Position numbers and translations under genes: made by a program
Shown here: positions 9,782 to 18,391 of the stretch, one piece after another
Numbering within the stretch: position 1 is the stretch's first letter
Layout of the letters: every line of letters starts with the position of its first letter
The notes under the pieces: generated by a model
Seen by the model: only the letters and a program-made list of their open reading frames with translations
Database searches by the model: none
Told to the model about the DNA's origin: nothing
Origin: Rahnella ecdela
GTDB lineage: Bacteria > Pseudomonadota > Gammaproteobacteria > Enterobacterales > Enterobacteriaceae
Direction of reading: 5' to 3'
DNA length: 64,000 nt
NCBI RefSeq assembly: GCF_019049625.1
Contig: NZ_JAFMOY010000133.1
Span: forward strand, 186,001-250,000

Positions 9782-10663
9782 TTATTTCATACTGGCAACA
9801 ATCGTTTCAACGTTATGTTTGAAGGCTTTGATATAGGTTGTGGCCGGACCCTGTGGACCTGACAGTGCTTCAGGATACAGCTCACCGCCAGGTTGTGCGC
9901 CGCTTGCCGCAGCAATCTGTTTCACCAGACGTGGATCAGTCTGGTTCTCGATGAAGTAAGTTTTCACTTTCTCCTCTTTGATCTGCTTAATCAGCGAAGC
10001 CACACCGCTGGCACTTGCCTCAGCTTCGGTAGAAAAACCGACCGGCGCCATAAAGCTGACGTGATATTCCTGACCAAAATAACCAAAAGCATCATGACTG
10101 GTCAGTACTTTGCGTTTTGACTGAGGAATGCCGGTGAATTGCGTTTTTGCCCACGCATCCAGTTTTTGCAGTTGCTCAATATAGGCCGTGCCGCGCTGAC
10201 GGAAATAGTCAGCATCTTGCGGATCGGCTTTGATCAACGCATTCATCACATTGGTCGCATAGATAACGCCGTTCGCCATGCTGTTCCAGGCGTGAGGGTC
10301 CGTGATTTGTTTGCCGTCTTCTTCCATTTTACGGGAATTAACCCCCTCGGATGCGGTCACTAAATGGCCTTTATATCCGGATGCTGTCACCAGACGATCG
10401 ATCCAACCTTCCAGCCCTAAGCCGCTGACGAATACGACATCAGACGCATTAATCGCTTTGCTGTCTTTCGGCGAAGGCTCAAAGCTGTGCGGATCACCGT
10501 CCGGTCCGACTAACGTCGTGACTTTCACGTGTTCGCCACCCACTTCCTGAACGATATCCCCGAGAATGGAAAAACTGGCTACCGCTTCCACGGTTTTCGC
10601 CATGGCCAGCGGACTCGACAGCAGGGCAGCTACTGCGAGTGATACAGGTAATACTTTCATCAT
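9782..10663 (-). CDS. Zinc-type metal ABC transporter, periplasmic binding protein
   Basis: 293 residues with a Sec signal peptide (MMKVLPVSLAVAALLSSPLA, cleaved after AMA). It is a cluster A-I (ZnuA/TroA/AztC-like) metal-binding protein. Candidate ligands are the histidines in GDPHSFEP, TDPHAW and TSHDAFGYF and the aspartate in ENQTDP. A His at the third position points to zinc; manganese proteins such as YfeA/SitA have Glu there. The His-rich loop of E. coli ZnuA is missing. It is the last gene of a three-component importer, 37 bases after the permease; two adjacent ATGs (10663, 10660) share an AAGGGG ribosome binding site. It is not the znuA locus, so it is probably a second zinc importer. 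Manganese or iron use cannot be excluded. Confidence 0.85.
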   Translation of the reverse strand: MMKVLPVSLAVAALLSSPLAMAKTVEAVASFSILGDIVQEVGGEHVKVTTLVGPDGDPHSFEPSPKDSKAINASDVVFVSGLGLEGWIDRLVTASGYKGHLVTASEGVNSRKMEEDGKQITDPHAWNSMANGVIYATNVMNALIKADPQDADYFRQRGTAYIEQLQKLDAWAKTQFTGIPQSKRKVLTSHDAFGYFGQEYHVSFMAPVGFSTEAEASASGVASLIKQIKEEKVKTYFIENQTDPRLVKQIAAASGAQPGGELYPEALSGPQGPATTYIKAFKHNVETIVASMK

Positions 10664-10700
10664 GTCCCCTTAATTGTTGTACTGCTTATTAAAGTACTGC

Positions 10701-11558
10701 TTACGTTCGCGAGGCAGTTAACATCCCGCCACGCTTCCCAAATAAAACTGAAATAAAGAAGATCACCGTGGCACTGAGTACGATGGCCGGGCCCGCAGGC
10801 AGCGAAGCGTAATAAGACCAGATAAGTCCGACGACGCTGGAAATCACACCAATAATCATGGCGCTGAGCAGGGTATGCGGTAAATCCCGCGCCCAGAAAC
10901 GTGCGCTGGCCGCAGGTAACATCATCAAACCGACTGACATCAGCGTGCCGAGGATCTGGAAACCGGCGACAAGGTTCACAACCACCAGCGCCAGAAAAAT
11001 CCCGTGGATCGCCGCCAGCCATTTTCCCGCGCTGACGCGTAAAAACAGTGAATCGAAAGATTCAATGACCAGAGCGCGATAAATGCAGGCGAGCACCAGC
11101 AATGACACGCTGGTAATAATGCCGACCATAATCATGGCGGAGGAATCAATGGCGAGAATAGAGCCGAACAGCACATGCAAAAGGTCAACACTGGAGCCGC
11201 GCAGTGAAACCAGCGTGACACCCAGCGCGAGCGATCCGAGATAGAAACCGGCGAAACTGGCATCTTCTTTTAATTGCGTCCGGCGGCTCACCAGCCCGGA
11301 AAGCATCGCAACCGCCAGCCCGGCGATGAAACCGCCGATCCCCATAGCAACCAGCGACATTCCCGAAATCAAATAGCCAATCGCCGCGCCTGGTAATACG
11401 GCGTGAGAAAGCGCATCGCCTACCAGACTCATCCGGCGTAATAGCAGGAAAACGCCAAGAGGTGTGGCGCTGATGGATAATGCAATGCAGGCAATTAACG
11501 CCCGGCGCATGAAACCAAACTCAATAAAGGGATCGGCCAGCAAATGAAAAAGCATCAT
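10701..11558 (-). CDS. Metal ABC transporter permease (ZnuB/MntB-like)
   Basis: 285-residue hydrophobic protein with about eight membrane spans, of the ABC-3 permease family. The first part reads FIEFGFMRRALIACIALSIS, and the signature GDALSHAVLPGAAIGYL typical of metal-chelate permeases follows at about residues 52-68. Its start overlaps the ATPase stop by four bases (ATGA), and the binding-protein gene follows after 37 bases, so the three proteins should be made together. It forms the inner-membrane channel of the zinc-type importer. Confidence 0.9.
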   Translation of the reverse strand: MMLFHLLADPFIEFGFMRRALIACIALSISATPLGVFLLLRRMSLVGDALSHAVLPGAAIGYLISGMSLVAMGIGGFIAGLAVAMLSGLVSRRTQLKEDASFAGFYLGSLALGVTLVSLRGSSVDLLHVLFGSILAIDSSAMIMVGIITSVSLLVLACIYRALVIESFDSLFLRVSAGKWLAAIHGIFLALVVVNLVAGFQILGTLMSVGLMMLPAASARFWARDLPHTLLSAMIIGVISSVVGLIWSYYASLPAGPAIVLSATVIFFISVLFGKRGGMLTASRT

Positions 11559-12283
11559 GAATTGGCGACTCCCGCCACGAGAGAAAAAGGTTCAGACGAA
11601 ATGCAGGCATGTGCCTGATGCGGGAAGTGTCCCAGCACGTCGTGCGCCGTTCCCCACAAATTCTGCTGCGCGCTGAGATACAGCACATGAGGAAAATGCC
11701 GGGCAACCATTGAGATATCATGCAAAACCGCAATGACGGTTTTTCCTTCCTGATGCCACTGCGCAATAACCTTGAGCAGCAGGTCCGTTGTCTGGGTATC
11801 AATCCCGGTGAAGGGTTCATCCAGCATGATCAGAGGCGCCTGTTGCACCAGTAAGCGAGCGAATAAAGTGCGTTGCAGCTGGCCACCGGAAAGCGAGCCT
11901 ACAGGCAATTGCGACATTTCCGTCATCCCTACCGTCTCCAGCGCCTTGGCCACCGCGGTAGCGGACCGCTGGTTTATGCCGCCAAAAAGTCCGCTTTGCG
12001 GCCAGCACCCCATCGCAACCAGATCAAATACACTGATCGGAAAACCGCGATCCAGTTCAGCCTGTTGCGGCAAATAGGCCAGGCGCGGGCGTTTGTTTCC
12101 GGTGAAGGTAATATTACCTGTGACCGACTGCTGAAGACCTGCCAGCGTTTTAAGGAAAGTAGATTTACCCGCTCCGTTAGCCCCGATAACCGCCGTCAGT
12201 GAACCGGCAAGAAATTGCCCGCGGATCGGCATAGCTATCGCCCGGCGGTCATAACCCACTTCAACATTATTAACAAAAATCAT
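11555..12283 (-). CDS. Metal ABC transporter ATP-binding protein
   Basis: 242 residues from the start MIFVNNVEVGYD. Walker A GANGAGKST (about residues 35-43), Q-loop YLPQQAELD, signature SLSGGQLQR and Walker B LIMLDEPF are all present, with the switch histidine in VLHDIS. I chose 12283 instead of the upstream ATG at 12316 because the small peptide gene ahead of it ends in an ATGA overlap with this codon, a classic translational coupling. It energises the zinc-type importer on the cytoplasmic face. Confidence 0.9.
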   Translation of the reverse strand: MIFVNNVEVGYDRRAIAMPIRGQFLAGSLTAVIGANGAGKSTFLKTLAGLQQSVTGNITFTGNKRPRLAYLPQQAELDRGFPISVFDLVAMGCWPQSGLFGGINQRSATAVAKALETVGMTEMSQLPVGSLSGGQLQRTLFARLLVQQAPLIMLDEPFTGIDTQTTDLLLKVIAQWHQEGKTVIAVLHDISMVARHFPHVLYLSAQQNLWGTAHDVLGHFPHQAHACISSEPFSLVAGVANS

Positions 12284-12387
12284 GGTAGTGATATTGCCCA
12301 GTAAATTGCGGCCCATAGGACAGCGAGCACAGCCAGCACGACGAGACAGCGCACTGGCGAAGATAGTGTAAAGAGCGTTTTGGTCAT
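12280..12387 (-). CDS. 35-residue single-span membrane peptide heading the zinc ABC operon
   Basis: A short reading frame begins with ATG at 12387 behind an excellent ribosome binding site (CGGAGGGTCT directly before the ATG). It encodes MTKTLFTLSSPVRCLVVLAV followed by LAVLWAAIYWAISLP: a short basic N-terminus with one Cys, then one hydrophobic helix of about 20 residues ending in aromatic residues. Its TGA overlaps the ATPase start as ATGA. The Zur-like box lies 15 bases upstream of the start, so this is the first gene of the metal importer operon. I do not recognise a named family. It may be a small transporter subunit or regulator, or a leader that sets ATPase translation. Being real rests on the ribosome binding site, coupling and composition, not on homology. 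Confidence 0.65.
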   Translation of the reverse strand: MTKTLFTLSSPVRCLVVLAVLAVLWAAIYWAISLP

Positions 12388-12401
12388 AGACCCTCCGTTT
12401 C

Positions 12402-12414
12402 GTTACAATATAAC
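12402..12414. promoter_or_regulatory. Putative Zur box of the zinc ABC operon
   Basis: GTTACAATATAAC, one pair away from the palindromic core GTTATAATATAAC of enterobacterial Zur sites. On the minus strand it contains TATATT, a possible -10 element, and it sits 15 bases before the first start codon of the operon. Flanking symmetry is poor, so this is weaker than the rpmE2 box. Confidence 0.6.
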
Positions 12415-12667
12415 ATCACATGATGCGACGGGTATCAATACGTGAACTGTTTCGATTTTTTACCGGATGACCTTTTCGGGTCGCAAATGCACACTTCAGG
12501 CCAAGCAAAATTGTCAGAAAAGGGTAAAATTTGATGAATAGAAACTAATTATCATTACAATCAGAAAGTTATGATTTTTCGCATTGCAACTTTTTTTCTC
12601 TGCTCAAAACACATCATGATAAAAGTATGCAATAATAGAAAGGTATGGAGTCAAAAGGCGAAAATCG

Positions 12668-13021
12668 GTGAAAAAATTTATCCCCTACCCTATTAATGGG
12701 GAAAATCTGACTCCTTCAGATTTGCTGCAGATTATTGAACGTTATTTATCTGAAATTGAAGAACCATTAATTGGCGATTTAACTTATTTCTCAGAAAATG
12801 CACGTTATGAACCGAACTCTTTGCAAATCGTGTCAATCGCTGCAATCGGCGAAAATTGTTATTCGATGGACTACCAGTACAGATTGACGATTTTCAATGG
12901 TTGTCTGGACATTAATGCCAATGAGTTTTCGACGCAAAGTGTCACATTCCATGTTAAACCTGAAGGCCTGGAGTTTGATATTATTGATTTGTTCAAAGGT
13001 TCAACTGCTGAAGAATTGTAA
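12668..13021 (+). CDS. Hypothetical acidic protein upstream of tomB-hha
   Basis: 117 residues with a GTG start preceded by AAAGGCG 8 bases upstream. The sequence opens MKKFIPYPINGENLTPSDLL and looks like a compact cytoplasmic protein: no signal peptide, no membrane span, acidic overall, with a mixed alpha/beta pattern (a beta-rich middle around YSMDYQYRLTIFNGCLDI). I do not recognise the family. It is transcribed in the same direction as tomB-hha, but 238 bases separate it from tomB, so a shared operon is uncertain. Its AT-rich codon use resembles tomB and hha more than the flanking transporter genes. Nothing in the sequence gives a function. Confidence 0.75.
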   Translation: MKKFIPYPINGENLTPSDLLQIIERYLSEIEEPLIGDLTYFSENARYEPNSLQIVSIAAIGENCYSMDYQYRLTIFNGCLDINANEFSTQSVTFHVKPEGLEFDIIDLFKGSTAEEL

Positions 13022-13259
13022 GTTTGAGTAATACGTTTGCGCAGCTTTCAAAAAATGAATTATATTTAAATTATATGTTCCAAATAAGTCCTAAAAAGTT
13101 CATCTCAAAGACACTGATTGTCTATGATGTATAAGTCAGTTCATAGCGTTACCAGTTCTTAGCGTTAGTAGTGAGAGCCGTTTTCTGTAAGCCATCATGT
13201 TTTGTTGTTTACTCACAGAGTGTTATCAACACCGAATAAACCATTACGGAGGGGATGAT

Positions 13260-13628
13260 ATGGATGAGTACTCGCCTAAGCGGCACGATATCGCTCAGTT
13301 ACGCTACCTGAATGAAATGCTGTACGATGAAGGCATCGCGACACTGGGTGACAGTCACCACGGTTGGGTCAACGACCCTACTTCTGCTGTTAACCTGCAG
13401 CTCAACGAACTGATTGAGCACATTGCATCCTTTGTGATGAGCTTTAAAATTAAGTATCCGGACGACACCCATTTAAGTGATCTGGTTGAAGAGTATCTGG
13501 ATGATACCTACACCCTGTTCAGCAATTATGGAATTAACGATTCTGATTTACGCCAATGGCAAAAGACCAAGAAGCGATTATTCAGAATGTTCTCAGGGGA
13601 CTACATCTGTACCCTAATGAAGACTTGA
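13260..13628 (+). CDS. tomB: Hha toxicity modulator TomB (YbaJ)
   Basis: 122 residues starting MDEYSPKRHDIAQLRYLNEM; the ATG at 13260 has a strong GGAGGGG ribosome binding site. Length and sequence match TomB (E. coli YbaJ, 124 residues), the partner that neutralises Hha toxicity and affects biofilm formation. It is acidic and helical, with no signal peptide. hha follows 45 bases downstream, the standard antitoxin-toxin order of this pair. Confidence 0.95.
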   Translation: MDEYSPKRHDIAQLRYLNEMLYDEGIATLGDSHHGWVNDPTSAVNLQLNELIEHIASFVMSFKIKYPDDTHLSDLVEEYLDDTYTLFSNYGINDSDLRQWQKTKKRLFRMFSGDYICTLMKT

Positions 13629-13673
13629 GTAATAATTTATATGCAGTCATCAGATAAAAATGAAAAGGCTAAG

Positions 13674-13877
13674 ATGAACAAAATCGACTATTTGATGCGT
13701 TTAAGAAAATGCACCACTATTGATACACTTGAACGTGTCATTGAAAAAAATAAGTATGAACTTTCCGACGACGAGCTGGAATTGTTTTACTCGGCGGCCG
13801 ACCATCGTTTAGCAGAGCTGACGATGAACAAGTTGTACGATAAAATCCCGGTAGCAGTCTGGAAATTTGTACGCTGA
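13674..13877 (+). CDS. hha: Haemolysin expression-modulating protein Hha
   Basis: 67 residues from [20 protein letters not shown], nearly identical to E. coli Hha (72) except for a shorter N-terminus. Hha lacks a DNA-binding domain of its own and works by binding the H-NS dimerisation domain, strengthening silencing of horizontally acquired and temperature-regulated genes. The start at 13674 has AAGG upstream; the longer frame at 13641 is less likely. It forms an operon with tomB. Confidence 0.95.
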   Translation: MNKIDYLMRLRKCTTIDTLERVIEKNKYELSDDELELFYSAADHRLAELTMNKLYDKIPVAVWKFVR

Positions 13878-13885
13878 CAGACAGA

Positions 13886-13913
13886 GTCAGGTCGAAATAC
13901 CTTTCGGCCTGAC
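13886..13913. terminator. Hairpin between hha and the LysR gene
   Basis: 12-bp arms GTCAGGTCGAAA and TTTCGGCCTGAC with a 4-base loop and one wobble pair, in the 82-base gap between convergent genes. There is no U run directly after it, so termination is likely but not certain. Confidence 0.55.
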
Positions 13914-13959
13914 GCTCATATTTCGTACAAAATAACTTAAGCAATTTTTAACTATTTCT

Positions 13960-14907
13960 TCAGATATTTCTTTCTGCTTTCTCTTTGATTTGCCGGTGAA
14001 ATGTTTGTAAAAGAAACTGGAAACATTGTTCTGTTTTAGGCGAACGCAATGGCGCTGGCTTACGCATCATCGCGACCGTACGGCTTAATGTAGGTTGCTG
14101 TAAATGAATCACCGTTAATTCATTATCATTAAGTGTTGCAGTATATAACTCTGGTAATATCGCGACCGCCAGACGTGAACGAACTAACCCGTATAACGTT
14201 TCCTGAAAATCTACGCGATAACTCACCCGCAAATTCAGTCGGTGACTTTCAATCAATGAAGTCACGAGCCTGCTGACATTCCCTTTTGAAAACAACGCAA
14301 TATCCCTTTTAACCAGTTGTCTCCACGGAATATTATGCCCTTCTGATAACGGGTCATCACGGCGAACTACCGCGACGAAAGGGTCTTCAAGCAGCGGATA
14401 TATCGCGACAGAATCGGGCACCGTACTGTCCGTTGCACCGATACCAAAATCCACAGATCCGTTCTCAAGTTCCAGTAATAATGCGTCATTGGTCAGATCA
14501 TGGAATTCCACACGCATATCAGGGAAATATTCCGATAATAACTCTGGAACGGCCGGGAATAACAAAGTACTGACTGAAGGGACTAATCCGATACGCAAAG
14601 TTCCATCGCCGCCCTGCTGCATGATTTGCTGCATATCATCGAAGGCGCTATGCGCTGTATTCAGTAGCCGTTCTGCATAAGGCAGGACCGCTTCCCCCTG
14701 TTCGGTCAGACTCACTCCCTGCGCTGTTCGGTTTAATAATTTTCCTCCCAGCACTAATTCAATTTGGCGCAGCGCACTGCTCAACGCTGGCTGACTGATC
14801 GCCAGACGGTTCGCCGTTTCGGTGAAACTGCGTAGCTGCGCCAGGGTCACAAAGTATTGAATCTGCTTAAGGGAGAGCGCAGGCAACCGGCGCCAGGGTT
14901 CAGACAT
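13960..14907 (-). CDS. LysR-family transcriptional regulator next to adenine deaminase
   Basis: 315 residues from MSEPWRRLPALSLKQIQYFV (a longer start at 14952 is possible). The N-terminal winged helix-turn-helix (SFTETANRLAISQPALSSAL) is standard LysR. The rest is a periplasmic-binding-like effector domain with the usual GIGATDS and DPFVAVVRRDDPL stretches. It is divergent from ade across a 140-base promoter region, the common arrangement for a LysR regulator and its target. I infer that it controls ade and the permease in response to a purine or related effector; the effector cannot be read from the sequence. Confidence 0.85.
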   Translation of the reverse strand: MSEPWRRLPALSLKQIQYFVTLAQLRSFTETANRLAISQPALSSALRQIELVLGGKLLNRTAQGVSLTEQGEAVLPYAERLLNTAHSAFDDMQQIMQQGGDGTLRIGLVPSVSTLLFPAVPELLSEYFPDMRVEFHDLTNDALLLELENGSVDFGIGATDSTVPDSVAIYPLLEDPFVAVVRRDDPLSEGHNIPWRQLVKRDIALFSKGNVSRLVTSLIESHRLNLRVSYRVDFQETLYGLVRSRLAVAILPELYTATLNDNELTVIHLQQPTLSRTVAMMRKPAPLRSPKTEQCFQFLLQTFHRQIKEKAERNI

Positions 14908-15047
14908 GATGTTCAGTGATCCCACAAAAAATAGAAAACGTTTGCTCAGCATAACCGCATCTTATAAACGGATAAAATAATTCATCTGTGCAAAGGCACT
15001 CCCTCTCCCTACATTAGCCCAATCACTCTGTAAATCCGGATACTGAC

Positions 15048-16835
15048 ATGACCGAAAACATTGCTCCGTTACCCCTGCGCCAGCGCGCAGTTCAGGCTGC
15101 TCTGGGGAAAATTCCCTTCGACCGTCTGCTTACCAACGCAAACGTTATCGATATGGTGACGGGGGAGATCCGCGAAGCCGATGTCGGGATCACCGGCAAC
15201 ATGATTGCCAGCGTCCATCCTCATGGAAAATTCCGTCAGGCAGAAAATGTTGATGACTTAACCGGTCACTTTCTTTCACCGGGACTTATCGACACTCATG
15301 TGCATATTGAAAGTTCACACCTTTCACCGGAAAAATACGCCGAAATAGTCGTCGCTCAGGGCACGACAACCGTATTCTGGGACCCGCATGAACTGGCAAA
15401 CGTGCTTGGCGTCGCCGGCGTGCAGTATGCGGTGCAGTCGAGCCGTAATCTGCCTCTGCGCGTCATTTGTGCTGCGCCTTCCAGCGTGCCTTCCACACCC
15501 GGACTGGAAATGTCAGGGGCTGATTTTGGCGGTCAGGAAATGCAAACCATGCTGAGCTGGCCGGAAGTTGCTGGTGTGGCGGAAGTTATGGATATGCACG
15601 GTGTCATTAATGGCAGCGGACGGATGCTGGAAATTCTTGAGGCCGGTTTAAACAGTGGAAAGCTGATCGAAGGCCATGCGCGCGGACTGAAGGGTGAGCA
15701 ACTTCAGGCCTATCTGGCGGCTGGTGTTACCTCCGATCACGAACTGACTTCTGCTGAAGATGCGCTGGAAAAACTGCGCGCCGGTTTGACACTGCAAATC
15801 CGCGGCTCTCATCCTTATCTTTTGCCGGATATCGCGGCTGCGTTGCAGGCGCTGCCACACCTTTCCTCACAAATTACACTGTGTACTGATGATGTTCCGC
15901 CCGATCACCTGCTGGAAAAAGGTGGTTTGATTGCGTTAGTCAAGCTGCTGATTTCATACGGATTACGAGCGGAAGATGTATTGCGCATGGCGACTTTCAA
16001 CGCCGCCATACGTATGCAACGTTCAGATTTAGGACTGATTGCGGCGGGTCGTACGGCAGATATCATCGCGTTTGATTCGCTGGAAAATCTGCGTCCGCAT
16101 GCAGTTTACGTAGACGGACACTGCGTGGCCAAAGAGAACAAACTTCTCTTTACGCCGGAGGCTGCCAGCGGTGTGACACCGGTACGTGACACGATGCGCC
16201 TCAGCCTCCTGACTGCGGATGATTTCTGCATGAAAATTGCCGGACTGAAAAACGGCAGAGCGCGCCTGCGTAATATCAAAGGCGCGCGCTTTACACAGTG
16301 GAGCGAAGTGACCGTTGATGTCAGAGACGGCGTCGTACAACTGCCGGAAGGCTTCAGCCTGATTTGGGTACAGCACCGCCATGGGCGGCACGATGCCACG
16401 CCTAAAATGGCCTTACTGGAAGGCTGGGGTGAACTGCGCGGCGCGATAGCCACATCCTATTCGCACGATTCCCATAATCTGGTGGTACTGGGACGCTCAC
16501 CCGCAGATATGGTTGTAGCGGCGAACCAGCTCATTTCCAGCGGCGGAGGAATGGCACTCAGCCAGAACGGCACGTTGCTGGCAAAAGTCGATATGCCGAT
16601 TGCTGGAATGCTTTCTGAATTACCCGCCGAACAACTGGCTGCACAGTTTAAAAATCTGCGTGAACTCAGCGCACAAATAGCCGACTGGGAACCGCCTTAC
16701 CGCGTGTTCAAAGCCATTGAGGGCACGTGTCTGGCTTGTAATGCCGGACCGCATCTGACTGATTTAGGCCTTACTGACGGCGGATTGCGTGAAATTGTCG
16801 ATCCGGTTCTGGAAATCTGGCCGGAAGAAATTTGA
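15048..16835 (+). CDS. ade: Adenine deaminase
   Basis: 595-residue cytoplasmic metallo-hydrolase of the amidohydrolase superfamily (E. coli Ade is 588) converting adenine to hypoxanthine and ammonia. The metal-binding DTHVHIESSHLSP (about residues 82-94) and the conserved VIEGHARG/GVTSDHE segments are present. The C-terminal domain with GMALSQNG and the final FKAIEGTCLACNAGPHLTDL is also typical. A purine permease gene follows after 76 bases, so uptake and first catabolic step are probably co-expressed. This pair is not found between hha and ffs in E. coli. Confidence 0.95.
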   Translation: MTENIAPLPLRQRAVQAALGKIPFDRLLTNANVIDMVTGEIREADVGITGNMIASVHPHGKFRQAENVDDLTGHFLSPGLIDTHVHIESSHLSPEKYAEIVVAQGTTTVFWDPHELANVLGVAGVQYAVQSSRNLPLRVICAAPSSVPSTPGLEMSGADFGGQEMQTMLSWPEVAGVAEVMDMHGVINGSGRMLEILEAGLNSGKLIEGHARGLKGEQLQAYLAAGVTSDHELTSAEDALEKLRAGLTLQIRGSHPYLLPDIAAALQALPHLSSQITLCTDDVPPDHLLEKGGLIALVKLLISYGLRAEDVLRMATFNAAIRMQRSDLGLIAAGRTADIIAFDSLENLRPHAVYVDGHCVAKENKLLFTPEAASGVTPVRDTMRLSLLTADDFCMKIAGLKNGRARLRNIKGARFTQWSEVTVDVRDGVVQLPEGFSLIWVQHRHGRHDATPKMALLEGWGELRGAIATSYSHDSHNLVVLGRSPADMVVAANQLISSGGGMALSQNGTLLAKVDMPIAGMLSELPAEQLAAQFKNLRELSAQIADWEPPYRVFKAIEGTCLACNAGPHLTDLGLTDGGLREIVDPVLEIWPEEI

Positions 16836-16911
16836 AACGCCCGGCGCCATGCCGGAATAAAAATGATAGCAAACACAACATTATAAAAATTATTGTCAGG
16901 GGAATTTAAGC

Positions 16912-18261
16912 ATGTCTGAAAGTTCTGTGAAAAACGTAAACAACTCAACGCAGGAAAGCTGGTTGCAGCGACGCTTTCATTTGCACCAGCGTCAGACGCG
17001 GGTGAAAACCGAATGTCTGGCAGGGATCACCGGATTCCTCGCCGCCGCGTATTTACTGGTGGTGATTCCCGGTTTGCTGGCCGTCAGCGGGATGGATAAA
17101 GGCGCGGCGACAACCGGTGTCATTCTGGTGTTTGTACTGGGCTCACTGCTGATGGCGTTCTACGCTAATCTGCCGTTTATGGTCGGCCCCGGCATCGGCG
17201 GCTCCGTACTGGTCGGCATCACACTGGCGGGCGACGGCATCACCTGGCCTATCGCATTAGGTATTGCCTGCTGGTCGGGGATTTTATTCTTCGTGATGAC
17301 CGTTTTTGGTCTGCGGGAAGTCGTCACCCGTTCAGTTCCCCAGTCCATCAAACTCGGACTGACGGCATCGATTGGTATTTTCGCCGCCCTGCTCGGTTTT
17401 CGTAACGCAGGACTGGTGATGGCCAATGCCAAAACACATGCATTGGCGTTAGGCGACTTTACCGCGCCGGGCGCGCTGATTGCTCTGCTGGGGTTACTCA
17501 TTGCCGTGGGATTACAGGCCCGCAAAGTTCCGGGAGCGATCCTCTGGGCAATTTTACTGGCGACCGTCGCCGGTATTCCGTTTGGCGTGACCCATTTGCC
17601 TGACCAATGGATTTCTCTGCCCCACTCGGTGGCACCACTGCTTGGTAAAGTCGATTTGATCGGCGCGATTAATATCGCTTTCCTTCCGTTCCTGTTCATT
17701 TTCTTCGCATCAGAATTCTTCTCGACGATGGGAACCACTCTGGCAGTCGGCGGAGAAGCCGGATTGCTTGACGAACAAGGCAATATGAAAAACATTAACC
17801 GCCCGTTCATGGTGGATTCTATTGCTGCGGCGCTTGGCCCGATTGTCGGGATCCCGGCTGCAACCGCATTGATAGAATCATCAGCAGCCGCAGAAGCGGG
17901 TGGGAAAACGGGCCTGACGGCGCTGTCTGCCGCGGTGATGTTCCTGCTGATGTTATTGTTCACGCCGGTTGCGCTGATGATCCCGAAAGAAGCGACGGCA
18001 CCTGCGCTTATTCTGATTGGCCTGAATATGTTCAGTAATCTTCGCAAAGTTGATTTGGCGAATTTCACCGATGCATTGCCGGTGTTGATGATGGTGATGA
18101 TTACGCTGATTTCCAACAGTTTCGGTACCGGTATCGCCGGGGGACTGCTGTTTTACATCATCATTAAAGTGGTGGCAGGAAAGGTCCGCGAAGTGCCTTT
18201 AGGCCTTTATATACTCGCCATACCGCTGGTGTATTACTTTGCGACGCTGGTTCATCATTAA
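16912..18261 (+). CDS. NCS2-family adenine/purine permease (AzgA-like)
   Basis: 449-residue inner-membrane transporter with about 12-14 spans, of the AzgA-like branch of the NCS2 nucleobase permeases (E. coli AdeP/PurP, GhxP). Typical segments are TECLAGITGFLAAAYLLVV, NLPFMVGPGIGGS in place of the usual APGMG motif, SEFFSTMGTTLAVGGEAGLL, and GIPAATALIESSAAAEAGGKTG. The context next to adenine deaminase suggests that adenine is the substrate, probably by proton symport; hypoxanthine or guanine are alternatives. It ends at an intrinsic terminator. Confidence 0.88.
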   Translation: MSESSVKNVNNSTQESWLQRRFHLHQRQTRVKTECLAGITGFLAAAYLLVVIPGLLAVSGMDKGAATTGVILVFVLGSLLMAFYANLPFMVGPGIGGSVLVGITLAGDGITWPIALGIACWSGILFFVMTVFGLREVVTRSVPQSIKLGLTASIGIFAALLGFRNAGLVMANAKTHALALGDFTAPGALIALLGLLIAVGLQARKVPGAILWAILLATVAGIPFGVTHLPDQWISLPHSVAPLLGKVDLIGAINIAFLPFLFIFFASEFFSTMGTTLAVGGEAGLLDEQGNMKNINRPFMVDSIAAALGPIVGIPAATALIESSAAAEAGGKTGLTALSAAVMFLLMLLFTPVALMIPKEATAPALILIGLNMFSNLRKVDLANFTDALPVLMMVMITLISNSFGTGIAGGLLFYIIIKVVAGKVREVPLGLYILAIPLVYYFATLVHH

Positions 18262-18287
18262 AGGAAGTCGGTAAACGGTCAGTAAAC

Positions 18288-18315
18288 AAAGGGCGCGGAG
18301 AACGTGCCCTTTTTT
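18288..18315 (+). terminator. Terminator after the purine permease
   Basis: Stem AAAGGGCGCG / CGTGCCCTTT (one wobble pair) followed by TTT, 27 bases after the permease stop. Confidence 0.8.
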
Positions 18316-18391
18316 ATAGGCGCAGTTTGGCTAAAAGAGAGCGATAAATCAGCGAAAATAAGGGGATGGGTAAAACGGGAGGGTCTGAAAT

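Noticed and set aside
12645-12671. Eight-codon leader ORF (MESKGENR) overlapping the GTG start of the 117-residue gene
   Set aside because: Its AAAGG is only one base from the ATG, too close for a good ribosome binding site; probably chance.
13260-13877. tomB-hha as a defence-type toxin-antitoxin island
   Set aside because: It is the conserved chromosomal Hha/TomB pair, with no phage or plasmid features around it.
17160-18116. 318-codon open frame opposite the purine permease
   Set aside because: Antisense shadow of a biased membrane protein gene.
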